Origin: DATNIB01 sp035604685
GTDB lineage: Bacteria > Actinomycetota > Acidimicrobiia > Acidimicrobiales > RAAP-2
Length of the DNA: 64,000 nt
NCBI GenBank assembly: GCA_035604685.1
Contig: DATNIB010000049.1
Coordinates: 1-64,000, forward strand
Direction: 5' to 3'
Positions within the stretch are counted from its first letter, which is position 1. Each line of letters begins with the position of its first letter. The translations under genes and the position numbers were made by a program. This document shows positions 9,113 through 18,675 of the stretch, piece after piece. The notes under the pieces are model-generated. The model did no database searches. It was not told where the DNA came from and saw only the letters and a program-made list of their open reading frames with translations.

Positions 9113-10654
9113 ATGGCGCTCGACCCGAGAACCCCCATCCTGGTGGGGGTCGGCCAGGTCACCAGCCGCCCGGAGCCCGGCCGAGCGCTCGAGGACCGCC
9201 CGTCGCCGTTCGACCTGATGGTGGCTGCGCTGCGCGCGGCGGCCGAAGACTGCACCGGGGCCGCCCCGGGTGACACCGGCTGCGCCGGCGCCCGGCTGCT
9301 GGGGCGGGCGGACAGCGTGCGCGTGGTACGCAGCCTCGACTGGCATCCGACCAACCCGGCCCTGGCGGTGGCCGAGCGCCTCGGCATTCAACCGCGAGAG
9401 ACCCTTCTCACGGCCATCGGGGGCAACATGCCCCAGTCCCTCCTCTTCGACTCGGCCGCCGCGATCGCCAGGGGAGACCTCGACGTCGTCGCGGTCACCG
9501 GCGCCGAGTGCGGACACACCCGCGCCGTCATCCGGCGACACCCCGACCGGCCCCGCCTCTCCTGGATCGGCCTGGCCGCGGACGACGCGGCCGCCCCGCG
9601 CCAGTTCGGCACGGACCGCGCGCCGTCGACCGAGGTGGAGCAGCAGCACGGCATGCTCCTGCCGATCCAGGCCTACCCGCTCCTCGAGAACGCGCTGCGG
9701 GTCTCTCAAGGCCTCACCCGCACGGCCCAGCTGGCCCGTATCGGGGAATTGTGGTCCCGGTTCTCGTCGGTGGCGGCGACCAACCCCTACGCGTGGATCA
9801 CGGCGGCCAGCACCGCGCAGGATCTCGTGACGCCGAGCCCCGCCAACCGCATGGTGGCCTTCCCCTATCCCAAGCGCTGTACGGCCAACATCCAGGTCGA
9901 TCAGGGCGCCGCTTACCTGTGCTGCTCGGTCGATGCGGCAAGGGCGGCCGGCATTCCGAGCGACCGCTGGGTGTTCCCACTGTCGGGGGCCGAGGCCAAC
10001 GACCACTGGTTCCTCTCCGAACGAGACGAGCTCGGGGCCTCGCCCGCGATCCGGCTCTCGGGCCGGCGGGCGCTGCAGCTGGCGGGTATCGGCGTCGATG
10101 ACCTGGCGTTCGTCGATCTGTACTCCTGCTTCCCCTGCATCGTCGAGATCGCCGCCGCCGAACTCGGCCTCGACCTCGACGGGCCCATCGAGCGGCTCAC
10201 GCTCACCGGCGGCCTCACGTTCGCGGGCGGGCCGGGCAACAACTACACGAGCCACGGCATCGCTTCGCTCGTGCCGAAGCTCCGCGCGCAGCCGGACGCG
10301 GTCGGCATGACCACGGGCAACGGGTGGTTCGCCACCAAGCACGCCCTCGGCCTGTACTCGGGCCGTCCCCCCGAGGGGCCCGGCTTCCGAGCCGAGAACG
10401 TCCAGCCGGCGGTGGACGCGCTGCCCAATCGGGCGTGGGTGGCCGAGGCCGACGGCGACGTCTCACTCGAGACGTTCACCGTCACCTACGACCGCGACGG
10501 CGCCGCCGAGCAGGCGATCGTCGTCTCCCGGACACCCAAGGGCGAGCGGGTCTGGGCGAACAGCCAGGACCCCGGCGTCATCGAGACGCTGGTCGGCGCC
10601 GAGGTCCTGGGAACCGCCGGGCGGCTCTCGGGCGGCCGCTTCGATTTCCGCTAA
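9113..10654 (+). CDS. Thiolase-superfamily protein lacking the usual nucleophilic cysteine
   Basis: A 513-aa protein of the acetyl-CoA acetyltransferase-like branch (SCP-x related). It starts MALDPRTPILVGVGQVTSRP and carries the C-terminal thiolase segment GGLTFAGGPGNNYTSHGIASL with the conserved His. Where active thiolases have a CGSG-type nucleophile, this protein reads IGGNMPQSLLFDSAAAI with no Cys, so classical thiolytic chemistry is unlikely. A role in lipid or sterol side-chain metabolism is possible by analogy with actinobacterial non-canonical thiolases; this is inference. It is transcribed alone, divergent from glyA. A TACGCT hexamer lies nine bases before the ATG. Its TAA overlaps the convergent tsaC stop. 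Confidence 0.8.
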   Translation: MALDPRTPILVGVGQVTSRPEPGRALEDRPSPFDLMVAALRAAAEDCTGAAPGDTGCAGARLLGRADSVRVVRSLDWHPTNPALAVAERLGIQPRETLLTAIGGNMPQSLLFDSAAAIARGDLDVVAVTGAECGHTRAVIRRHPDRPRLSWIGLAADDAAAPRQFGTDRAPSTEVEQQHGMLLPIQAYPLLENALRVSQGLTRTAQLARIGELWSRFSSVAATNPYAWITAASTAQDLVTPSPANRMVAFPYPKRCTANIQVDQGAAYLCCSVDAARAAGIPSDRWVFPLSGAEANDHWFLSERDELGASPAIRLSGRRALQLAGIGVDDLAFVDLYSCFPCIVEIAAAELGLDLDGPIERLTLTGGLTFAGGPGNNYTSHGIASLVPKLRAQPDAVGMTTGNGWFATKHALGLYSGRPPEGPGFRAENVQPAVDALPNRAWVAEADGDVSLETFTVTYDRDGAAEQAIVVSRTPKGERVWANSQDPGVIETLVGAEVLGTAGRLSGGRFDFR

Positions 10655-11271
10655 CGCCCGCCGGCGTCCGACAGGACGGCGTCGATGTCGCGCCAGGGCA
10701 CTCCGCCGTCGCGCAGGCACCGGGCCGGCTCCACCGTGCAGTCCACGACGGTCGAGGGGATCCCGTCACACAGACCCCCGTCAACCGCGAGCGCGGGTCC
10801 GGCGTCCACCGGAAAGGCCGTGCCGAGCTCGTTTAACGTCGTGGCCGGCGGGACACCGTGGCGGTTGGCGCTCGTCACCGCGAGCGGACCCAGCGCGGCG
10901 CACAGCGCGCCGAGCACGCCGTGCCGGGGCCAGCGCACACCGACGGTGTCCCCCGACCCCCCGACCAGCCCGCCGATGACGGCCGATGCCGGGACGACCA
11001 GCGTCAGTGCGCCAGGCCAGAAGTGCCGGGCCAGAAGGTCGGCGCTCTCGGGCCAGTCGGCGGCCACCGCCCTGGCCTGCTCGAGACTGCCGACGATCAC
11101 CGGCACCGCCCGCTCGGTGGATCGCGCCTTCAGCGAGAACAGCGCCGCCACGCCCTCCGTGCTGAGGCGCGCGGCCAGGCCGTAGACGGTGTCGGTGGGG
11201 ACCGCGACGACGAGCCCCGACTCGAGTGCGGCGATCGCCGCCGCGAGCTCGTCCGCTGTGATCACCTGCAC
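10651..11271 (-). CDS. tsaC: L-threonylcarbamoyladenylate synthase (Sua5/YrdC/YwlC family)
   Basis: Makes threonylcarbamoyl-AMP from threonine, bicarbonate and ATP, the first step of the tRNA t6A37 modification. The 206-aa protein has the YrdC fold motifs VAVPTDTVYGLAARLS, FSLKARS, FWPGALTLVVP and LAVTSANRHG. It lacks the extra C-terminal domain of long Sua5 proteins, so it is the short TsaC type. The GTG start lies 28 bases after the prmC stop, matching Rv1301 after hemK in M. tuberculosis. Its TAG overlaps the TAA of the convergent thiolase-like gene by a few bases, leaving no room for a terminator between them. Confidence 0.93.
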   Translation of the reverse strand: MQVITADELAAAIAALESGLVVAVPTDTVYGLAARLSTEGVAALFSLKARSTERAVPVIVGSLEQARAVAADWPESADLLARHFWPGALTLVVPASAVIGGLVGGSGDTVGVRWPRHGVLGALCAALGPLAVTSANRHGVPPATTLNELGTAFPVDAGPALAVDGGLCDGIPSTVVDCTVEPARCLRDGGVPWRDIDAVLSDAGGR

Positions 11272-11298
11272 CGACGCCCCGAGGCCGAGGATGGTCGC

Positions 11299-12188
11299 TC
11301 AGCGCCAGGTCGCGACGAGCACACGGTCGCGTCCGGCCAGATCCGGTGCCACGCGGACCGCGGTGGCGCCGAGCTGGCGGGCGAACGCCTGGGCGGCGGC
11401 CGCTTGGGCCGGCGCGATCTCGACGACCGCGGTCCCGGGCCTGTCCAGCCATCGCGGGGCACCGCGCAGCACGTCCTCCACCGCCGCCATTCCCGGCGTG
11501 GCATCGCGACCGTCGCCGGCGACGAGCGCCGCTCTCGGCTCGTGGCAGCGGACCACGGCGTCGAGCTCGGTCCACTCGGCCGCCGAGACGTAGGGCGGGT
11601 TGGACACCACCAGCTGCACCCGACCGACCAGCGCCCCCGGCAGCGCTTCCCACCAGTCGCCACCCCGAAGCCCCACGACCGCCGCGGCCGCCGCGTCGCG
11701 CTGGCGCAGCGCCTCGAGGTTCCGCCGGGCGACCGCCAACGCGTCCTCGCTGGCGTCGCAGCACCAGACCGCCGATGGCGCGGCCACGCCGGTCGCCTCG
11801 GCCGCCAGGGCCAGGCCGATTGCGCCCGATCCCGTCCCGAGATCTGCGACCACCGGGCCGGGACGGGCCCATCGCAATTCGGCCAACACGCCGAGGGCGA
11901 CGTCGACCAGGTGCTCGGTCTCGGGCCGCGGGATGAGCACGCGGCCGTCGACGAGCAGGTCCAGGGTGCGAAACGGCCAGTGACCGAGCACATACTGGAG
12001 GGGCTCCCCGTCGCGTCGCCGTCGGGTCAACGCCTCGAGCTGGGAACGCTCGGCGTCGCTGACCGGATCAGCCACGCCCCGGACGCCCAGCACCTCCGCT
12101 GCGATCCAGCGGGCCTCCCGTCGAGAACCCAGCTGCTCGGCCATCGCCGTCTCGACCCGGCCGCGGTCGGCCACCGTCGTCTCCCGGT

Positions 12189-12192
<4 letters not shown>
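11299..12192 (-). CDS. prmC: Peptide chain release factor N5-glutamine methyltransferase
   Basis: SAM-dependent enzyme that methylates the glutamine of the GGQ motif in release factors. The 297-aa protein has an N-terminal helical release-factor-binding domain, the SAM-binding motif VADLGTGSGAIGLALA, and the catalytic NPPY in VVSNPPYVSAAEW. The GTG start overlaps the prfA TGA by four bases, so the enzyme is made together with its substrate RF1. Assignment is secure. Confidence 0.95.
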
Positions 12193-13268
<1,076 letters not shown>

Positions 13269-13327
13269 CTGATCAGGCTAGGGCGCACTCGCGCGCACCG
13301 GGTCCCCGAACTCGGCGTGGGTCCGCC

Positions 13328-13348
13328 CGGCCGCCATGACGGCGGCCG
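13328..13348 (-). terminator. Hairpin downstream of rpmE
   Basis: Perfect 8-bp inverted repeat CGGCCGCC / GGCGGCCG with a five-base loop, ten bases after the rpmE stop. There is no U-run after it, so it could be an actinobacterial-type terminator or a processing or stability element before prfA. Confidence 0.5.
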
Positions 13349-13357
13349 AGGAGGGGC

Positions 13358-13567
13358 CTACTTGGTCTTGCGGCGACCGTAGCGGCGCTCGAAGCGCTCG
13401 ACCCGGCCACCCGAGTCGACCAGCTTCTGCTTGCCGGTGAAGAAGGGGTGGCACTCGTTGCAGAGCTCGACGTGGAGGTCCGACTTGGTCGAGCGCGTGG
13501 TGAACGTGCTCCCACACGAGCAGCGGACGTTGGCCGTGGTGTACTCGGGGTGGATGCCTGCCTTCAT
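13358..13567 (-). CDS. rpmE: 50S ribosomal protein L31, zinc-binding form
   Basis: Large-subunit protein that bridges to the small subunit. The 69-aa protein starts MKAGIHPEYTTANVRCSCG; the ATG at 13567 has GGAG six bases upstream. An in-frame extension of 12 codons exists but does not match the family. Cysteines in CSC and CNECH form the zinc site of the C+ type. Actinobacteria often hold a second cysteine-free copy for zinc starvation; none is in this window. It lies between rho and prfA, as in M. tuberculosis. Confidence 0.96.
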   Translation of the reverse strand: MKAGIHPEYTTANVRCSCGSTFTTRSTKSDLHVELCNECHPFFTGKQKLVDSGGRVERFERRYGRRKTK

Positions 13568-13641
13568 CGTTCGCTCCTTACTCGTGCAGTAGTCCAAGGC
13601 CAAACCGGCGGCCGGTATTCCCGCGACCCGATCTCCGCCGG

Positions 13642-15411
13642 TCAGCCGTTGGGCGTGGCGCCCTTGGCGATCTCGGCCAGGAACTCGTCGTTGGACTTCG
13701 TGGTGCGGATCTTGTCCATCAAGAGTTCGAGACCCGGTGCCGCATTGCCCTCGTTGGCCAGGGCGTTGAGCACCCGGCGCAGCTTCCAGACCTGCTGGAG
13801 CTGGCCCCGGTCGAAGAGCAGCTCCTCGTGGCGGGTGGAACTCGCATTCACGTCGATGGACGGGTAGAGGCGACGCTCCGCCAGGCGCCGGTCGAGGCGG
13901 AGCTCCATGTTCCCGGTGCCCTTGAACTCCTCGAAGATGACCTCGTCCATCTTGGAGCCGGTCTCGACCAGGGCGGTGGCGAGGATGGTAAGCGAGCCGC
14001 CCTCTTCGATGTTGCGGGCCGCACCGAAGAACTTCTTCGGCGGGTACAGGGCGCCCGAGTCGACACCACCCGACATGATTCGGCCGGTGGCCGGCTGGGC
14101 CAGGTTGTAGGCACGGGCGAGGCGCGTGATGCCGTCGAGGAGGATCACCACGTCGGTCCCGAGCTCCACCAGGCGCTTGGCCCGCTCGATGGCCATCTCG
14201 GCCACCATGGTGTGCTCCTCGGACGGACGGTCGAAGGTCGAGGCGACGACCTCGCCGCTCGAGATCGAACGGCGCATGTCGGTGACCTCTTCGGGGCGCT
14301 CGGCGACGAGGAGCACCATGAGGTGGACGCCCGGGTTGTTGGCCTCGATCGAGTGGGCGATCTGCTTCATCACGGTCGTCTTGCCGGCCTTGGGCGGTGA
14401 GACGATCAGCCCACGCTGACCCTTCCCGATCGGCGAGAGCAGGTCGACGATGCGGGCGGTCAGGTTGTCTTTGTCCCCCGGCATTTCCAAGACGAGCTTG
14501 GAGTCGGGGAACAGCGGGGTCAGATCCTCAAAACGCGGGCGGTTGCGAGCCGCCTCGGGCTCGAGACCGGCGACGGCGTCGATCCGCAGGAGCGCCGGGT
14601 ACTTCTCGTTGTTGGAGGCCGGCCGGAAGGCTCCCTCGATGAAGTCACCCTTGCGCAGCGCGAACCGCCGCGCCTGGCTGATCGACACGTACACGTCCTT
14701 GGAGGACGGGAGGTAGCCGTCGCAGCGCACGAAGCCGTAGCCCTCGTCACGGAGGTCGAGCAGGCCGCGCACCTCGACCAGGTCACCCTGGTACGCGCTG
14801 TCCTGGGTGGCACTGCCCTGCAGCTCGCGCTCGCCACCCGGCCCGCGCTCGCGGCCGCGGCGGCGGCGGCCCCGCCGGTTGTTCGGGTCGATGGCGCCGG
14901 CCGCACTGTGCTGTTGCTGGCCGGGGTGTCGCGGCCCTTGGCGTTGCTGGGTCGTCCGGGCACCCCCCGACCGGAATTCGCCGTCGCCGGCGGAGGCGCC
15001 GTTGCTGGCCACGCCGTTGCGACCGGGCGCATCGAGGGATTCGGCGTCGCCGTCCTCGGCATCGAGCTGATCACTCTCGAGCTCGTCGGCATCGAGGTCC
15101 TCGGACGAGGCCACGGCCCCGGACGTGACTCGGCCGTTGCCGACGGCTTCGTCGGCGTCCTCGGCGCTGAATGCCTCGATCGTCGAGCCGTTCAGCGCGC
15201 TGGAGCCGTTGGTGCCGGGCCGGGGCAGCGACCGATCACCGTTGGACGGCACGCCGGCCGCCTCCAGGATCTGGTCGATGATGTCGGCCTTCTTCGACCG
15301 AGTGGTCGTCTTCAGCGACATCGCCTGCGCGATGGCTTGGAGCTCGTCTCGCTCCTTGGACTCGAGTACGGACCGTTCGAGCTGCTGTTCGGCAGTCATC
15401 GGCCTCCTCAT
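13642..15411 (-). CDS. rho: Transcription termination factor Rho, with long actinobacterial N-terminal insertion
   Basis: Hexameric RNA helicase that ends transcription of untranslated RNA. The 589-aa product has the Rho N-terminal SAP-like helices (SKERDELQAIAQAMSLKTTT). A low-complexity insertion of about 140 residues follows, first acidic (SSEDLDADELESDQLDAEDG), then basic (RRGRRRRGRERG). Next come the cold-shock-like RNA-binding domain (RDEGYGFVRCDGYLPSSKDVYV) and the RecA-like ATPase with Walker A SPPKAGKTT and the loop VILLDGITRLARAYN. Such insertions are typical of high-GC actinobacteria. Two starts are possible: ATG 15411, or ATG 15399 directly behind an AGGAGG. Confidence 0.96.
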   Translation of the reverse strand: MRRPMTAEQQLERSVLESKERDELQAIAQAMSLKTTTRSKKADIIDQILEAAGVPSNGDRSLPRPGTNGSSALNGSTIEAFSAEDADEAVGNGRVTSGAVASSEDLDADELESDQLDAEDGDAESLDAPGRNGVASNGASAGDGEFRSGGARTTQQRQGPRHPGQQQHSAAGAIDPNNRRGRRRRGRERGPGGERELQGSATQDSAYQGDLVEVRGLLDLRDEGYGFVRCDGYLPSSKDVYVSISQARRFALRKGDFIEGAFRPASNNEKYPALLRIDAVAGLEPEAARNRPRFEDLTPLFPDSKLVLEMPGDKDNLTARIVDLLSPIGKGQRGLIVSPPKAGKTTVMKQIAHSIEANNPGVHLMVLLVAERPEEVTDMRRSISSGEVVASTFDRPSEEHTMVAEMAIERAKRLVELGTDVVILLDGITRLARAYNLAQPATGRIMSGGVDSGALYPPKKFFGAARNIEEGGSLTILATALVETGSKMDEVIFEEFKGTGNMELRLDRRLAERRLYPSIDVNASSTRHEELLFDRGQLQQVWKLRRVLNALANEGNAAPGLELLMDKIRTTKSNDEFLAEIAKGATPNG

Positions 15412-16124
15412 TTCTTCGAACCGTCGCCCAGGTGACCTGCGTCACTGCGACGTTTCGGGAACAGGGACAGGGGGATCATCCGGCTGGATGGTCCGACCCC
15501 CATCGCCACCGGCTCGGGATCTTCGTCAGGGTCCGAAATGGAGCCGCGACCGACGTCCCGGAGTACAGGTGGGGATGTGCCCATGATAGCGGGTTCGCTC
15601 GAAGCGCGGCAACACACCCGCCAACGACTGGCGCTGCGGGCGGCCAGGCACCCCGCCTGGGTGTTCGATCCTCCGAGAATCGCCTCGCCGGACCCAAACG
15701 GACGATCCGTTGCCGGAGGCGGCGAGCGATGCCGCAGGACGGCGGCGCAGCGCCGCGGGTGGCGGTCGAGCCGCGACCGACGGCTCGGCCGGGCCGACGG
15801 CCCGCCCGCTGGCCCTCGGCGGGTGCCCACCAGGACCGGAGACACCGGCCGAAATGAACCGGGAAGAACCGTCCGAGATCCGTCTGAGCCGGCCGGTTCT
15901 CGTGCCCCCGCGCGGCGCAAGGCCCGGACATCGGATTTCCGATATAGGTGGCCGGGCGCGCCTCGGAGCCGAGCGTCACATACTGGGAAGACGCGCCGGC
16001 AACCGCCGATCTTTTGGGCCCTGAGGGCGACCCAACGCGGCCCGCGATCGACCATTACACCGTTTCTGGGACCCGACATCGTAATCTTTTTGCTACGCGC
16101 CCTCTTTCTTGGATTCGGTCACGG
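15412..16124. other. 713-base non-coding stretch between rho and the c-di-GMP gene
   Basis: No reading frame here looks like protein; open frames are arginine/proline-rich shadows. The stretch holds the presumed rho leader (up to about 15576) and a promoter facing rho. A GTGAC-ctgc-GTCAC repeat at 15432-15445 lies just before the rho start, and an ATCGGA-TT-TCCGAT inverted repeat lies at 15930-15943. A more AT-rich patch near 16060-16115 contains TAATCT at 16082-16087 and may be the promoter of the downstream GGDEF-EAL gene. In M. tuberculosis thrB lies between thrC and rho; it is absent here. Confidence 0.55.
15583..15612 (-). promoter_or_regulatory. Candidate sigma-70-type promoter for rho
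   Basis: On the minus strand: -35 TTGCCG, an 18-bp spacer, and -10 TATCAT (five of six bases match TATAAT). Transcription would start near 15576, giving rho a leader of about 165 bases. Confidence 0.45.
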
Positions 16125-18650
16125 ATGCCGCACGTGCAACAGCGGTTTACGTCGCGGTCGGGTGCCGACGGGGCCCCCGACGATCCGACGCGCCAATCGC
16201 GCCGGATCTTCCGCCGGATGTCCGTCGCTTGGATCGCGCTCGCGATCGGCCTGACCGGATCGGCCATCGGCGCGGTCAGGTGGAGCGGGTACGTGCGCTC
16301 CCAGCAACAGACCGAGCTCCGGATCGCCACCAACACGGCGGCGGTCACCTTGACCTCCGAGATCCAGCGGGACGAGGACCTGGTTCGCACCGTGCGCGCA
16401 TTGGTGGTCACCAACCCCAACGCCACCAACGCCCAGCTCCAGGCGCTCTTCACCAACCTCGGTCCCCAGCGCTACGCGGGCACCCTCGGGCTCGCCTACA
16501 TCGAGCGCGTCCCCCTCAGCGACCTGCCTGACTACCAGGCGACAGCGGCAGCCGACCCGCCACTCGGCGTTCCCGCCAGCGGCAACTTCGCCCTCGAACC
16601 GCCAGGGAACCGGGCGCAGTACTGCCTCGGCCGGCTGACCGCCGTCAATCCGACCGTCTTGATGGCGCACGGCAAGGGCATCAACTCCGTCGCCGGCGTG
16701 ACGCCGGCCGACATCCAGCGACTGCTCGACCCGGGCTACGACTACTGCGACAGCTCCTTCGCACCCCTGCTGGCGGCCGCCGCGGACCGGAACCTGCCGA
16801 CCGTGAGCTCGCTGGCCGCGGTGCTGACTCCGGCCGGCACGAACGCCGCCGGTCACCAGGCCGCGCTCCAGCGAGCGCTGCGCATCGGCAGCCCGATGGA
16901 GATCACCATGCCCGTCTACCGCCCGGGGGCCCCGCTCGCCACGACGGCCCAGCGCCAGGCCGCACTCATGGGGTGGACCGGGAGCGTGTTCGATCCGAAG
17001 GCGCTGGCGGCTCCGGTGCTGCGCGCCGCCCCCGGCCTGTCGCTCACAGTCAGCTACCACAGCCCGACCGGCCCCAGCCTCCAGGTGATCCACGCCGGCA
17101 CGGCGAGGCCCGGGGCCAGCATGCGCTCCATGGGGCTGCACGCCCAGGGGAACTGGACGGTGGTCATCGGGCTCGTGCCGACCGTGGGGTCGGCCACCGT
17201 GCAGGGTCTCGGCGTCCTCGGCGGGGGGCTGGTGGCGACCGTGCTCCTCTTCTTCCTCCTGGCCAGCCTGGCCCAGTCCCGCGCCAGCGCGCTCGAGATC
17301 GCCGAAGAGAAGACGAACGAGCTTCGACACCGCTCCCTGCACGACTCGCTCACCGGGCTGCCCAACCGGGACCTGATCCTCGACCGCGCCGCGCAGATGC
17401 TGACCCGGGCCCGGCGGGACCACCTGCCGCTCGCCGCCCTGTTCATCGATCTGGACGGGTTCAACAGCGTCAACGACACCTTCGGCCACGCGGCGGGCGA
17501 CCATCTGTTGAAGGCGATCGCCAGCCGGCTCACGAGTGCGCTGCGGGCCTCGGACACCGTCGGTCGAGTGGGCGGCGACGAGTTCATCGTGCTGGCCGAG
17601 GGCGTGTCGGTCGCCTCCGGGCCCGAGGTGATCGCCCGCCACCTCCTCGACGTCCTGGTCGAGCCGTTCCACGGCCCCCGCGACGGGGCGGGGCTACGCG
17701 TGACCGCCAGCATCGGCATCGCATGGGGGCAGCGCAGCTCCGCGGAGGACCTGCTGCGCGACGCCGACATCGCGCTGCACGAGGCGAAGGCGGCCGGCAA
17801 GAACCGCTTCGTCGTCTTCGAGCCCGAGATGCACACCGCCGTGCGCGGCCGGCTCGACCTCGAGCTCGACCTCCGGCTGGCCCTGGACGACGACCAGTTC
17901 TTCCTCGTCTACCAGCCGACCTTCGATCTCGAGCAGGTGACCTTCAACGGCGTCGAGGCCCTGCTCCGCTGGCAGCACCCCACGCGGGGTGTCGTGGCGC
18001 CGAACGACTTCATCCCCCTCCTCGAGGAGACCGGCATGATCGTCCAGGTGGGCCGCGAAGTGCTGCTCCAGGCCTGTCGACAGACGCGGCGCTGGCACCA
18101 GCGCGGCTACGACGTGGCCGTGTCGGTCAACGTCTCTGCACTCCAGCTCGAGTCCGACGACTTCTTCGACGACGTGCGTCGGGCCCTCCACGACACCGGC
18201 CTCGACCCGCGCGCGCTCACGCTCGAGATCACCGAGAGCGCGCTCATGCGCGACGCGCTGACGGCGGTCGACCGGCTGCGCGCGCTGAAGACTCTCGGGA
18301 TCACCCTCGCCATCGACGACTTCGGCACCGGCTACTCGTCCCTCTCCTACCTCCGACAGTTCCCGATCGACGTGCTGAAAATCGACCGCTCGTTCGTGAA
18401 CGGCATGGTCGAGTCGGTCGAGGGCGGCGCGCTCATCCATACGATGGTGCAGCTGGGCCAGGCGCTGCGCCTACGCACGGTGGCCGAGGGGATCGAAACC
18501 GAGGAGCAGCTGCGGCACCTCCAAGACGAGGGCTGCCGGGACGGGCAGGGATACCTCTTCGCCCGTCCCATCTCGCCGAGCGAGGTCGAGCACTTCTTCG
18601 GGCGCTCCCTCGGGCAGTTCGGGCGCGCGGCCGCCGGCCTCGGCGTCTGA
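16125..18650 (+). CDS. Membrane CHASE-GGDEF-EAL protein (c-di-GMP cyclase and phosphodiesterase)
   Basis: Putative sensor that makes and/or breaks cyclic di-GMP. From the ATG at 16125 the protein is 841 aa: a membrane helix at about 33-52, a periplasmic CHASE-like sensor (about 55-350), and a second helix at about 364-385. A GGDEF domain follows with the intact motif at about 484 and an RxxD inhibitory site (RASD) five residues before it. The EAL domain (motif EALLR at about 611) keeps its catalytic set: NVSALQ, EITES, IDDFGTGYS, LKIDRSF and VAEGIE. Both halves look active. The frame is open further upstream (to 15948), but that part is not protein-like. It sits alone between rho and thrC. 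Confidence 0.9.
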   Translation: MPHVQQRFTSRSGADGAPDDPTRQSRRIFRRMSVAWIALAIGLTGSAIGAVRWSGYVRSQQQTELRIATNTAAVTLTSEIQRDEDLVRTVRALVVTNPNATNAQLQALFTNLGPQRYAGTLGLAYIERVPLSDLPDYQATAAADPPLGVPASGNFALEPPGNRAQYCLGRLTAVNPTVLMAHGKGINSVAGVTPADIQRLLDPGYDYCDSSFAPLLAAAADRNLPTVSSLAAVLTPAGTNAAGHQAALQRALRIGSPMEITMPVYRPGAPLATTAQRQAALMGWTGSVFDPKALAAPVLRAAPGLSLTVSYHSPTGPSLQVIHAGTARPGASMRSMGLHAQGNWTVVIGLVPTVGSATVQGLGVLGGGLVATVLLFFLLASLAQSRASALEIAEEKTNELRHRSLHDSLTGLPNRDLILDRAAQMLTRARRDHLPLAALFIDLDGFNSVNDTFGHAAGDHLLKAIASRLTSALRASDTVGRVGGDEFIVLAEGVSVASGPEVIARHLLDVLVEPFHGPRDGAGLRVTASIGIAWGQRSSAEDLLRDADIALHEAKAAGKNRFVVFEPEMHTAVRGRLDLELDLRLALDDDQFFLVYQPTFDLEQVTFNGVEALLRWQHPTRGVVAPNDFIPLLEETGMIVQVGREVLLQACRQTRRWHQRGYDVAVSVNVSALQLESDDFFDDVRRALHDTGLDPRALTLEITESALMRDALTAVDRLRALKTLGITLAIDDFGTGYSSLSYLRQFPIDVLKIDRSFVNGMVESVEGGALIHTMVQLGQALRLRTVAEGIETEEQLRHLQDEGCRDGQGYLFARPISPSEVEHFFGRSLGQFGRAAAGLGV

Positions 18651-18675
18651 GCCCGCCGTCGGGCGGCCGGGTCAG
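18647..18675. terminator. Imperfect hairpin at a convergent junction (GGDEF-EAL gene / thrC)
   Basis: CTGAGCCCG on the left pairs with CGGGTCAG on the right if one G is bulged. Both stop codons (TGA of the plus gene, TCA complement of the thrC stop) lie inside the arms. A small CCGCC-GTCG-GGCGG hairpin lies within. Confidence 0.4.

Noticed and set aside
15408..16079. Possible 223-residue gene upstream of rho
   Set aside because: The translation is Arg/Ser/Pro-rich without any fold or motif, and it overlaps the rho start and its promoter.
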